The notes under the pieces are model-generated. The model did no database searches. It worked only from the letters and a program-made list of their open reading frames with translations, and was not told where the DNA came from. A stretch of DNA of 64,000 nt from Lathyrus oleraceus (Eukaryota > Streptophyta > Magnoliopsida > Fabales > Fabaceae), in the NCBI RefSeq assembly GCF_024323335.1, contig NC_066579.1, forward strand, positions 252,767,575 to 252,831,574. The letters are read 5' to 3'. Shown piece by piece: positions 43,880 to 55,357 of this stretch. The translations under genes were made by a program, and so were the position numbers. The first letter of the stretch is position 1. Each line of letters starts with the position of its first letter.

Positions 43880-44215
43880 TATCATCAAATCTGACATGAA
43901 TTGATTCTTACATAATTTGTGTTTCTGTATTGTATACTCTATATCCTTTAGAACGTTCTGAGTATCCCAACATAATACACTTTTGTGCCTTAGAGTCAAA
44001 CTTGTTCAGATTTTCTTTAGTGTTCAAAATAAAACAAGCGCATTCAAAAGGATGGAAATAAGCAATGTTGGGGTTTCTTCCCTTGCACAGTTCATAAGGA
44101 GTCTTCTCCAGAATAGGTTTGATAGAGATTCTATTATGAATGTAACATGTTGTATTCACAGCTTCTGCCCAGAAGTGCTTAGCCACATTAGTCTCATTGA
44201 TCATGCTCGACAAGG
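43880..44215 (-). pseudogene. C-terminal integrase piece of the minus-strand Copia
   Basis: From the junction the minus strand reads MINETNVAKHFWAEAVNTTC, HNRISIKPILEKTPYELCKG and CIMLGYSERSKGYRVYNTET, equivalent to 29553-29850 of the sister. The zinc finger and DDE core that should precede it are replaced by Ogre sequence. Confidence 0.85.
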
Positions 44216-44469
44216 GATGCCACAAACTTGACCTCTCTTCTGATTTCTTCAGATCCCAAATTGATCACTTCTAATTGTTCTTGGTGCGGCTGGATCTCTT
44301 TTTTCTCATGCTCAAGAAGTTTGGTAAACTTAGGCGGCACTTTACAATCTTCCTCGCCGTAGTCTTCGACTTGGTTAATTGGAAACCCAGATCTACAAAG
44401 AACTTCATCAATGTTGCTCTTAGTGGAATCATTTATTCGACATGTTATGAGTTTATTGTTAGAATGTGA
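44216..44469 (-). pseudogene. N-terminal linker of pol of the minus-strand Ogre
   Basis: Behind the intron-like stretch the minus strand reads INQVEDYGEEDCKVPPKFTK, HEKKEIQPHQEQLEVINLGS and EEIRREVKFVASL, the linker that in Ogre precedes reverse transcriptase. It ends at gtcgagcatgatc where Copia integrase begins. Confidence 0.75.
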
Positions 44470-44730
44470 TTTTTTCTTTGAAAATAATGTAAAATAAAAT
44501 GAACTTTTGCCATTTATTTTTTAAGTGAAAAGTAAAATAAAAGAAAGAAAATGGATCATGATTTTGAGTACAAAAGTTGTCATTCATTTAATTGAATAAT
44601 GCTTTAAAAACATAGGAGGCCCTTAAAAGGTAACCATGTGCCTCAGGCGAAGGCAATGGTTAAGAAACTACAAAATGCATTACACTTCTTTTGAGAAAAC
44701 CATATTAGAAGTCCATTTATTAAGCTTAAA
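44470..44730 (-). other. Probable intron remnant between protease and pol of the minus-strand Ogre
   Basis: No coding potential, very A/T-rich, between protease and the pol linker. This is where Ogre elements carry their known, partly spliced intron. The stretch begins after HKCPI and stop and ends in a pyrimidine-poor region, so exact splice sites are unclear. Confidence 0.5.
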
Positions 44731-46190
44731 TCATATAGGACACTTGTGAATGAGACCGGAAACTGCACGCTGACTGGAGCTTACTCCATCTACTACTGCT
44801 ACAGAAGAATCCCATTGGTAGTCTGCACTACTGAACCTGATTGGGTTGAATCGTTTACCTCCCCTCGCAGCTAGATGACGGGAAGTAGGACGATAACCGA
44901 AACCAAATCGATCATGCTTCTCAGAGACTTTCATAATCTGACCCCATCCTGGAAGAAGACCGTTTTCTAGAGTCTGCTTGGGGCTCTTGGATGATGACAA
45001 CACCATTGCTGCTGATTTACTCTGATTGGTAGAGGCAGAGCAAACTTCTTCAAAATCTAAACCTTGGAATGAAACCTCAGTTATTCCTTCCTCAATTTCC
45101 ACATATATGAAAGAAGATAACTCAATGATTCTTGAACCTTGTTCACCGCAAATTATAACAAACTTGTCCTCAAGTAAGAACTTCAGTTTTTGGTGTAGAG
45201 TGGAGGTGACAACACCGACTACATGGATCCATGGCTTCCCTAGTAGGCAACTGTAGGTAGGGTGGATATCCATGACTTGGAAGGTGATGGTGAACTGATG
45301 GGGACCCACACATATTGGCAAATCAACTTCCCCAATAACCTCTCTCCAAGATCCATCAAATGCACAAACAATCAAGGCATTCGCTCTTATCTCCAGTCCC
45401 TCATACTGCAGTTGACTTAATGTGATTTTAGGCAAGACATTAAGCTAAGAGCCAATGTCAACTAGGACCCTCGAGATTAAAATGTTTGCATAAGTTACAG
45501 AAATGTGCAGGGCTTTCTTATGATTATGCTCTTCAGCTGTCAACCCAGCCTCGTCGAAACCCAAGCACGTGCTCGCAGAAATATTGGCTACCACATCATC
45601 GAACTGATCTGTTGAGATATCATGCATTACATGAACCGTGTCGAGCACCTTCAACAAAGCCTTTATATGAGCTTCTGAGCTAAATAATAATGACAAGATT
45701 GATATCTTCGATGGAGTTTTACCCAACTGGTCGAAAATCTTGAAATCACTTTGTTTGATCAACTTTAAGAATTCATTCCCCTTTTCAGCAGAAAGGATCT
45801 TCTCATCTTGCTCTTTATTACTGATTACTTCCTTCCCTTTTGAATTTGCTGCTTCTGCAAAATTACCAGAAGTATCTTTTGTTGTAGAAGAATCAGGTGT
45901 CTCAACCAGAATGGTAGGAATGCAAACAGATTCCCCTACTTAAGGCGAAGGAACATTTGTAGGAACCACTTTTGGAGTATATTTTGGTGCGAACATGCGA
46001 CCGCTGTGGGTCATCCCTTTTGGACCGGATATATTGACTATCTCTGTACTGGGAACCTGAACTTCTTCCCTATCAACTAATACTATTACTTTATACTTCC
46101 AAGGCACAACCTTGTAATTTTAATACCGAAACGGCGATTGAACATCAAATACAATGGGATGAACCTTCTTCATTGGAGCTTCTACTTATT
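44731..46190 (-). pseudogene. Protease region of the minus-strand Ogre gag-pro
   Basis: LHISVTYANILISRVLVDIG followed by a serine, a stop, then LNVLPKITLSQLQYEGLEIR is the Ogre retropepsin-like active site (the DxGSSLNVLP type) with one in-frame stop at 45442. The flap/core part FDGSWREVIGEVDLPICVGP and IHPTYSCLLGKPWIH follow, then an acidic stretch and GRPTS-type basic linker FGYRPTSRHLAARGGKRFNP. Upstream, HNHKK and the helix MIKQSDFKIFDQLGKTPSKI lead from gag. The active-site Asp-Ile-Gly-Ser is kept, but the TAA right after it truncates the enzyme. Confidence 0.8.
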
Positions 46191-48237
46191 TCTTACGATA
46201 CAATTCCAATCGGCTCGATGATTGAAACTTCCCCCATAGTTCTATTTCTGGAAAACCGCAAGGCACCTTGATCCATCAACTCTTGGACGCAATCCTTGAG
46301 TTCTTCACATCTTTCAGGCTTAGTCTTGCATAATTTACAATCATCGTACACACCTGCTAGTGCACTGTGCTTCTGCATACTCTTAGAAATGACCGACCAC
46401 GGGTTCTTCACATCCTCTACCAAGGGGACCACTTATGAACTATCTTCCTCTATAATAGCATTCACCATCTGATTACCATGATTAGGCAAAGGATTCGCCT
46501 TCACATTCGGCTTTCTTTGGTGAAGGACATAATATTTTGATCAATGAGGTCTTGTACCTTGTTCTTAAACACGTAGCAATCATCAACTGTATGCCCAATA
46601 TAACCTGTGTGAATCTACTTAGGAGCAATTACTCTTACGTGCACAAGATAAGGGAATAATTCAGAATATGGTACTGGTATCTGGGTATACTGAGAATGCC
46701 TTTAGTTCTAATTCTGATTTTGGTTTTGGTTTTATCCTTGATTCTCACAATGATTCTGGTTTTGGACATTTATTATTTGTATTCTGCCTTTGGGGACCTT
46801 GTCCTTGAGGTTGTTACTACTATTGTTGTTGTGGTTGTTGAGCCTGAGGAGGTTGTTGGTATTGGGATTGGTTCTGAAATGGTTGTTGGAGTTGGGCTGC
46901 CGCCATATATGGATATGGATACTATGGTAGAGGAACCACGGGAATTTGATGCTATGGAACACTAGTTGTTACTGCATTTGTCTTTCCTTCGTTTTCTTGG
47001 TATATCCGCTAGAGGGTCTTCTACTTGCAGGTTGCTGACTACCACCATCTGTAATCTTTCTTGTTTTTCAATCCGCTCTCAATCCTCTATCCAATTATAA
47101 CTATGTCAGCAAAGTTGAAAGATGAACTCCCAACCATTTTCTCATAATATAAGCTTTAAAGTGTTCCCATGAAAATGTCTACCAGCTTAGTGTTTGTCAA
47201 GGTTGGCCTGACCCTTGAACCCATTTCACGTCATCTCTACGCATATTCTTTAAAAGTTTTGTTTGACAGCTGAGCTTGGTTTTGAAGTTGTAGTCTTGTG
47301 GGCACCATTGGTTCAGAAAGGAATTGGATAAATCTTTCCAAGTCCGTATCTTCCCTGACTCTAGACCCATATACCAGTCCAAAGATGCCCCAGACAAGCT
47401 ATCTTGGAAATAGTGGATTAACAGCTTGTCGTTGTCTATGTAGGAAGCCATCTTCCGGAAGTACATGATAATGTGATTGCACGGACAACTTAAACCTTTA
47501 TATTTGGGTAGCTCGGGAACTTTAATCTTTTGAGGAAACACTACATTGGACACCAAACACAGTTCTTTGGTGTTCAAACCGAGAGCGGGGAAACCTTCCA
47601 TGGCACATATTCGCTCCTCTAAGAGTTGATATTCAGTAGGCCTAGGTGGATTGATCCCAAGTACCCTTTGAGTAGAAACCCTAGGAGGAGGTTGCATAAC
47701 ATTATGAGCAAGCATAGGAGACATAAATTGAGGAAACATTTGATGCATTAAAGTTGGATTCCATGTCTAGGCAGCTGGAGTGCCATCTTGAGTAGTCTGC
47801 CCCCCAGGCTGCACAGTTGGAGCAAGTGGTGCCCCAGAATGGGCATACTAGAGTGCAATGTTGTTGGGAAATATTGGGACCATAATAGCATAAGCATACG
47901 GATTTGGATGAATAGGCGAAGCAGAGATATGAAAGTTGAGACGAGGAACCTTATACTTAGGTTCCTGGTTTTCTTCACTGTTAACAACATGTGTCTCTTC
48001 TATTTTGACCCCTTGAGCAGAATACAAATTATGCATCCCCCATGGGAAAGCAACATGATTTACATTGGAAGGAGCAACAACAAAGGTCTGGTATGGCATG
48101 AATGGATTCCTAGTGGTAAATTAAGGATTGTAATTGTATGGCATGCCCCACGGGTAAGCAGCAGCGAGTCTACTAGGACCAGCGTGAGCCAAAGGTTGGC
48201 TAGTAGTAGCAGGTGTAATAATTGGGTCAGTAGGATC
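46191..48237 (-). pseudogene. gag: Main part of gag of the minus-strand Ogre
   Basis: After the insertion point the frame reads PTDPIITPATTSQPLAHAG, then the gag core ELCLVSNVVFPQKIKVPELP, YKGLSCPCNHIIMYFRKMAS, IDNDKLLIHYFQDSLSGASL and WYMGLESGKIRTWKDL. The plus-strand Ogre gag at 63190-63430 shows the same blocks (LLIHYFQDSLTGATLRWYMG). A Q/N-rich stretch (46690-46960) and HTVDDCYVFKNKVQDLID toward the C-terminus follow. Several stops and shifts are present. It continues to the protease region. Confidence 0.82.
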
Positions 48238-51200
48238 TGTAAGACCCCAATTTTTACCCTAAGATCCCTCATGCAATTCCATCATAAGCATAAGCATTGG
48301 GATCATACCTTGGCATCCTCCTTATCCCTCTTTCATTGGGTTTGTTTTAAGAGAGATCACCAAGCACTTTGAGATTATATCATACTTGTATTTTATCATT
48401 TCACTAACCAAAATACCAAAAATATGTCTTTGTATCTAACTAACTCTTTTTGTAGGTAGGGACATGATTTCTTTAATTCATTGATCACATCTAGGGTTTG
48501 AGACCCTCATGAACAAAGAGCAGCATCAAGAATCAACTCAAGAATGGTTATAAACATCATATATGAGTCCTAATTTCTTCTACATGTTATATTGATCAAG
48601 TTTTCTTCAAGAGTTTGAGGGTGATTTGCCTTGGAAACCCTAGTTTGACTGGGTATCTTGAGTAACTTCTCCAACAAGCTATCTCACCAATTGATCAAAT
48701 TTCTCAAGGGACACTTCAAAATTCATCATATTATTCATATATTATCTACTATGAGCCAATAAAGTCAAGATAATTGGAAATTAGCAAGTTGGTTGATGGT
48801 GGTTGGCCAGATGGATTCATCTGATCAAAACTGGGTCTACCTAGACCTTATCTCCTACAATTTTCACCATATGAAAATGATTCCAAGAGAAAACATACTC
48901 TAAAAAACATTGTAAACAACTTTCATGTTGAAACCTAGAGCTATTTTTTATTGGAAAATCATTTTCTATGTTGAAACATTATAGGTCATTTTGTCTAAAC
49001 CCTAAGTTGAAAGTCAACTTCCCAAGGCCATAACTTGCTCAATTTTTATGATATGCAAGATTTCCAAGTTGAACAATCAAATTCAATGTGTCTACTTAAA
49101 CTTTTATGTTTTAAGTGAGAGCTAATTCAACCTCTTTGCACATGTGATATGAGGCTACATTATTGGACACTTTTGACCTATACCATTGATCAAGTGATTT
49201 TGCCAAACTTCAAAAATGCATAACTCTATCATTTCAAAACCAAATGACATGAAATGGGTGACCATTTTTAATGTCTTTAAGAGAGATACAACTTTGATGA
49301 AGACATGTTTCTCATTTGAAGCTCCCATAAAAAGTTAAGCAAGGTGGAATATTGTGACATATGGCTTGACACTTAGAAAATGTTTGATATGTCAAATTTT
49401 TCCAAATTTCCACCTCAAATATCTTCAAGTTCCAAACTCCAAATTAAAAAGTGTTCAACATCAAAGTTTTTCCTCTTGATCTCACCTTTCCAAAGAGCTA
49501 AAATTCATGCATTTTGGATGAGAAATGCATAGGCTGCACATGGCTTAAACAGGCTGGTATCATGTGTCATGGATCAAACTTCAAGTATCAATGTTTAATT
49601 GCCTTGCATTCCAAGCTTTCTTCAACATATCTTAACTTCATTATGGACCTTTGAAAAATTATTTGATGGGCCTATACGCGCCCATGCAGCTGATTACCTC
49701 ACTTTGCCAATTTTGGAAACTTGAATGGAGTGTGCAATTAACACTTGAATTCTCTATAAATTGAAGCTCAATTGCTCATAATCAAGACACACTGCGCCAG
49801 CTTTGATTCCCCACAGAAAACCCTTCACATTGAGAGGATAAACCTGAAAAATTCTGTTGAATTTGAGCTTGAATCTCCACTATTTTGGAATTCGATTCTC
49901 CAGGAGGCCTTTGATTCTAAGCCATTCCATTACTCTTCTGCAAGCAATTGGAGTGAAGCAAAGCATGATTCAGATCAAGATCTAGCAAGCTCAGACCTCC
50001 ATTGAAGGTATTTTGCAGAAAATTTGTTATCTTCGATTCTCCTTGTCTCTTCCTCAATTCTCTTGATTATTGTGTTGGCTGAAGTCTTACCAATGTAGGC
50101 AAGGTGTTTGAGTTGTTTTGATGTTGAATCGAAGCAACTCAGATCATGAACCTCATTTTTCAATTCCACATATCTCTCAATATAGTTGGAATTGGAAGAA
50201 ATGGAGGTGATATTCGTGCTCAGTGATGTTTTCTCTTTAAAATCATGTCCCTGTTTGAAATTTTGGTGATGGTTAATGATGACCAGTCCGACGAAGCTCG
50301 CCGGAGAAGACAACCGGAGCTCTGGCTCCGGTGATGAGGTGTCTCTGGTCCAGATCGTGTGATCCTTGCTCCACGTTATAATCTCAGTCGTTCCTTTTGA
50401 TTAACACATTTGCCATGCGGTTGACTAGCGCCTTAGTGGAACGCGTGCTGTTGATCATCAGATCTGCCACCTCAATTAATGAGGGAGATCTGATGGTCCA
50501 CATATTTTTGCATTTTCTGATTTTCCATTTAATTTCATTTTCTCCAATAGTTCATATTAAATTCAATATTGATCCAAAAAATATGGGACTTTCACCAAAA
50601 AATTTCAAATTTTTTCTTCTTTCATATTCTAAATTAAAATTATTTTTTGGATCATTATTAATATTTTTCATGAATTAATTGATTTTTCATTTGTTTTTAA
50701 ATGTTTAAAAATATTTCTAAGTGTCCAAAAATTAAGAAATTTTTTATCCAAGGTCCTTTGACCTTGTTTGACCTATGATAAATCACATGGCCATTTATTT
50801 GGTGTTTTGATGTGATTTTAGGATTTGGACAAAACATATTTGAATTTAATGCATTATTTTAATACTTTTAATTGAATAAATGTCATTTTAATTGTGTTGA
50901 CCATTTGGATTGACTTATTTGAGTTTCTCATTTGTTGTTGGGCCTTGGTCAAGGTTGATTTGACTTTGTCAAGTTAATATTATTGGATTTAGGGGATTGA
51001 TGGAATGTACATTCCATCTCCCAAAATGAATGAATAATATTAATTTGGTAAAAGTCCTCCTTTGACCAATTTGTGATCTCATTCATCCCTTTCCCTTTTC
51101 ACATAATTCCCTTTCTTCATCCATTCATTTCAATTGGCCAATGACATCTCAAAGTCCTAATGCTAGTTGATTGAAAGATTAACATGAGTATGGATGAGAT

Positions 51201-52928
51201 TAGGCCACACTTTTGCATATTTTTTGTGTGTGGTATGTTTAATGAGCATATTTCTTAATACTATGTCTCCAACATGCATTAACACCAAAAGTCTATTGCC
51301 CGGCCTCAAATAGTTGTGACTTCTACATAAGTCCAATTACGATTGCTTAACATAGCGCTAAATTTGTAACATAAAAGGCATAAGCATTCTAGTTAGTGAG
51401 ATTGTAAGTCTCCCCTCTTCCATGGTATTGTGTGGAAACTTGGCCTTCTTTCCTTCCTTTGGAAGATGTTTTTGTTCAAGGATCCATGCTTGTGGCGAGT
51501 GGGTTGAGTGTTCTCGAAAGAATGTCTTGAAATCAAAAGCAAAACAAAACTAACTATTAACTTACTAATCATTAACTTTTACTTTCAAGTTTTTACTTTT
51601 AATGCAATTTACTTTTATTATTATTAGTCATTGTACATATCATTCTAATTGTTTATGTTTATGCAATTTTCATTTTTGTCCACTTGGACCATATTGTGTG
51701 ATATACTTTGTTGCTTTGTTTGCTTGATTGGTCTTTGACCACTAATGCACATAATAATAACAAAAACCCTAAAAGACAATTAGAATGGACTGTTGTTCTG
51801 ATCTCCCCAATTGGACTTAGAATTTAGGCAACATTCCTTTGCTAATGGACTTGGCCAATGCCAATTTGTTGAACGACCAAGAACTTGCAAGTTTGAATTC
51901 ATCTGATACATCATTCAAGATCTCTCCAGATTCATCTGCAACATTGATCCTTGTTAAGTTGTTATGTTGAACCTGTGACTTGTGGATTTCATCTGCTACA
52001 TAGGCTATTTTGAAGGAGATCATTGAAGTGGATAAGCTTGGATGAGGCCATCTTTATTTGATGCCTTTGCTCTTCAAGATTGATATAATTGTGCATTTGT
52101 GTGTTGCTTGATTCTAAAAAGTCCAAGGGAATTCTGGGTTTCTATTGACATACTTGTCTATTGGATTGCTCCCATTTGGTCAGATCTTTTCAACTTTAAA
52201 CTTTTAAATTTCTTGTATCTAGGGTAGTCTCTTCATCTTCTCCCCATTTCTTTAATTTCAAAACCTCTCCCTCCATTTTCAAAACCTTCTTTGTGTGAAC
52301 TATTTTATTCTAAACTTTGACCACTTTTACAAAAAGGTAGAAACTTTGGCCTTATGCCATTGCATTTTCAAACTTATTTTCTAAAATCAAACTTGTAAAT
52401 GAACTTAACTATACTTTACTTAATCTTTCAAAAAGCCAAAAAGAACTAACCCATTCAAACCATTTTAGGCCTTTGTGCCTTTCAAACTTATTTTTAGTTA
52501 ACACCAACACACTCACTTTGAAATTTATAGCACGAACTACGAGGTTTTGATCCCTCATTTATATGTTGGTACGTAGGCACGAGACCGAAGGTCTTGTCAA
52601 ACACAAAAATATAATTAACCAATTCTTTTCTCATCCCTCTATTCTATTTGTTTGTAAACATCACTTTGTACAAAATACATATGCACACAAAAAGGGCTCC
52701 CTAGGAGTACCTAGGACACTTTAGGTGCTAACATCATCCCTCTGTGTAACCAACCCCCTTACCCGTGATCTCTGACTTTTATTAGTTTTTATTTGAAAAC
52801 TTCTTACTATTTGGGTTTTGTTCGCATTTTTTCCCTTTTCCCTTGGAAACAATAAAATCGCGGTGGCGACTCTTGTTAATTGATCTTTAGCTTGTTAATA
52901 GCTTAATGATCATGAATTTCCCGCTACA
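48238..52928 (+). repeat. Solo Ogre LTR (4691 bp) inside the gag of an opposite-strand Ogre
   Basis: TG...CA termini: starts TGTAAGACCCC at 48238 and ends cccgctaCA at 52928. It is flanked by ggatc on the left and agatc on the right, a five-base target duplication with one change. Removing the LTR and one duplicate restores the reading of the interrupted gag (VVMD then PTDPI on the minus strand). No primer site, interior or polypurine tract is attached, so it is a solo LTR produced by LTR-LTR recombination. It aligns over its full length with 55358-60074. There are no genes within it. Confidence 0.92.
49755..49763 (+). promoter_or_regulatory. TATA box of the solo Ogre LTR
   Basis: tataaattg at about 1.5 kb into the LTR; the sister copies read TATAAATAG at the same place, so this box has two substitutions. 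Confidence 0.55.
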
Positions 52929-53106
52929 AGATCCATCACAACCAAAGTCTTGTCAGCAGCAAAAGTCACTAGAGTAATATCAACTTGATTGACAACAACA
53001 ACATTGTCCCTCTGAGTCTGCAGATGTTCCAAAATGGTACCCATTTGTCCTTGGAGAAGAGCTAAAGCCTCCCTTGTTGCAACATTCTCTTGTTCAAAAT
53101 AAGACA
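52929..53106 (-). pseudogene. gag: N-terminal gag of the minus-strand Ogre
   Basis: MSYFEQENVATREALALLQG begins at 53106 and QMGTILEHLQTQRDNVVVV continues to VVMD at the insertion. The start equals the MEHLEQENRELKDKIDRL start of the plus-strand Ogre gag at 62737, with the same upstream R-rich context. A heptad-like hydrophobic pattern suggests a short coiled coil. Interrupted by the solo LTR. Confidence 0.8.
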
Positions 53107-53519
53107 TAATTCTCTTTTTGTGGGATCTGGTGAAGTACCGATGAGTCGTCGTCTTTCTGAAGAAGGGGAAGACGAATATAAGCATTTTGTATTTTTAGTT
53201 TTTTGGATAAAAGATGTATGTATGAATGAGATGTTATGCAAAACAAATTTGATTATTGTAAACTTTTTTGGGGAATTCTCAAGTCTTTAGCTGTTGCAAG
53301 CAATTATAAAGCATAAACAATAAGGCACAAGATAAGACTGATAATGAAAAGAATGCCTTTTATATTCAAAATAATAAAGGGTACAACTTATTACAACTTT
53401 TCCCCAAGGACTACATCAAGTGTGCTCAAAATACAATAATGAAAAAGGAAATCCCCAAAGATAACTAGGCATCTTCTGAGTCTCAATCAACCACCGTTGT
53501 GTATCCTTGAAGGCACAGA

Positions 53520-55249
53520 CTAAGTTGGTCTACTCAACAGGTCTTGTAGAACCACCTCCTTCTGGTCTAAGAATACTTGTAAATGGAGATTGTTCATTTC
53601 CCAATGCGTAGCTTCTTGTTGAACTTGATAAGTGTCTTCCCTACTCTGGTGCGCTTGATCCTTCAACCCTCGAATCTCTTCGGACCGCTTCTAGACCTCT
53701 GTCTGGTGCTAAGACAAAGAAACCTTCAACTGCTTAGTTCAACCTCTTTCTTCCTTCAAATCCTTCTTACAACTCTCTAGTTGTTCTCGAAGCCTCTTGA
53801 GCTGATCTTGGAAACTGATATTTACCTTGCATGCTTGATATTAGGCGTCTGTGAGATGTTTCTTCTTGATGAACAAACAGTTAATAGTCCCCTTCAAAGC
53901 GTCACCTACTTTTCTCCTTTTGAACCGCTCCTCTTGGGCTTCCTCTACCGCTTGGGATGTCATGATGCTCTTCTGGTTGAGGTTAAGCTCCAAGTCTTCT
54001 TTCTCTCTTGTAATCCTACCAAGATTAGATAGGAGATCATAGTTCTCTTTCTATAAGCTCTTGATAGTTTCCTTGATTTTCCCCATCTCAAAGGTAGGAA
54101 CAACTGCAAGCACAGGTTGTAGGAAGTTCATAGATGGAACCAACAGAAATGGTAACATAATTTCTTCAACCCCGTCTTTCACCTACTGTGTATAAGCCTC
54201 CTTGGCAATGCAATTCTTCTTTCCTAACTCATATCTTCCTTGAGGACAGACTTCCCTCCAAGCTTTGACGATCTTCTTTAGCAACTCTAGATTGCCAACC
54301 CCTTCATACAAAACAAACTCCTCCACATGCTCAAAATTTGGCTCGTGCATCAATGGGTAACCCAACTGACGTAGAGCTATTCTTGAATTGTAGTTGATCC
54401 CACCCTTTGCACCTATAAGGGACACAATGGGGAAGTTTCCACAAATAAGGATAATCTTAACATCATCATAATCTCTAAAGTACCACATAATGTCGTTCGC
54501 GGTCTGAGACATGATTCTCTGAGACCACTTGAGATTGTCCTTGTTCTCGACGAAAGGACCTTTGTTGGGTAGGTGTGAAATAAACCACCTATATAGTAGA
54601 GGAACATAACATGCAATAATACTCTTCCTCTTCTGAGTCCTTGTATGAATAGAGTAGTAAGTGTCAACAAGAAGTGTAGGAACCAGATTCTTAGACAGGA
54701 AGATGTGAATAGATGCAAGGTCCAGAAAGTCTTCCAAACTAGGAAACAAAATGATCCCATAGATGAGCAGAGTGAATACAATGTTGAAAGCTATCAAACT
54801 TCCAACATAAGAAAAGGCAATGACCTTCTCATCCAAAAAGTTTATAGTAAAACCATGAGTTCAACCCTTAGATTTAAGGTTAAGCTCCATTTCCTTCTTC
54901 TCTAAATGCAAAGCTTCATCCAAAAGATGAGACTTAGGTAGTTCCTTTGTACTAACGAAAGGAACCTGATCCTTAATTCTGACCCCAAGATATATGAGTA
55001 TTCCTCCAACATCGGCGCCAACTGATAATCCAGAAAAGTGAAACACCTTAGGGGAGGATCATAGAACTGCACCAAAGTATGGACATCCGTAATGCTCACT
55101 TAAGTGTTGAGAATACCTAGGAGATTCCTATAGGCCTTATTGAAGTCCTCTATGTGATCCATATCCAAACAAGTTCCTAGACCCTTAAAGGATTTCAACT
55201 GGGGTTCTACAAACTTATAACTGAACACACTTCTTTTACCAGGATTCAT
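53520..55249 (-). pseudogene. ORF1 of the minus-strand Ogre
   Basis: Begins MNPGKRSVFSYKFVEPQLKS at 55249. Conserved ORF1 blocks: LVQFYDPPLRCFTFLDYQLA, LEEYSYILGVRIKDQVPF, ILFPSLEDFLDLASIHIFLS, KSIIACYVPLLYRWFISHLP, YDDVKIILICGNFPIVSLIG, LRQLGYPLMHEP and GRYELGKKNCIAKEAYTQ. Behind a stop at 54183 a long charged coiled coil continues (QLKRLREQLESCKKDLKEER). The fold belongs to the plant mobile-domain-like group shared with transposon-derived host proteins; its job in the Ogre cycle is unknown. A frameshift near 55090 and several stops break it. Compare 60941-62430 on the plus strand. Confidence 0.82.
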
Positions 55250-55357
55250 GTTGTCTCTGAGCACTCAACAACAGACTAGGCTATCGAATTCTCTGGAAAT
55301 GCATATGCAAAAAGAGTTATATGATGTTATCATGTTTTATCGTATGCAAATGCTATG
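55250..55357 (-). other. Leader stump of the minus-strand Ogre
   Basis: About 108 bp of non-coding leader upstream of ORF1, cut at 55358 by the LTR of the plus-strand Ogre, leaving the two elements head to head. Confidence 0.7.

Larger units (their letters stand above)
37611..44215 (-). mobile_element. Minus-strand Sirevirus-like Copia element, 5' half missing
   Basis: From right to left: C-terminal integrase, reverse transcriptase/RNase H, extra ORF, 3' untranslated region, polypurine tract and a full 3' LTR. It is the same family as the plus-strand element at 25613. The 5' LTR, gag, protease and integrase core are absent. At 44215/44216 the frame meets Ogre sequence of the same strand. The reverse transcriptase lacks its YVDD box, so the copy is dead. 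Confidence 0.88.
44216..55357 (-). mobile_element. 5' half of a minus-strand Ogre element, interrupted by a solo LTR
   Basis: Reading right to left: ORF1 (55249 to about 53520), start of gag (53106-52929), a foreign LTR (52928-48238), rest of gag (48237 to about 46190), protease (about 45760-44731), an intron-like stretch and the N-terminal linker of pol (to 44216). Reverse transcriptase, RNase H, integrase and 3' LTR are missing, cut by the Copia fusion. Its own 5' LTR is also absent, since a plus-strand Ogre begins at 55358 in its leader. ORF1 ahead of gag and an intron between protease and reverse transcriptase are hallmarks of Ogre. Confidence 0.87.

Noticed and set aside
46696..46965. 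89-codon hydrophobic plus-strand frame (VLILVLVLSLILTM)
   Set aside because: It is the antisense of the Q/N-rich gag tail of the minus-strand Ogre; the hydrophobicity is an artefact of reading glutamine/asparagine codons backwards.
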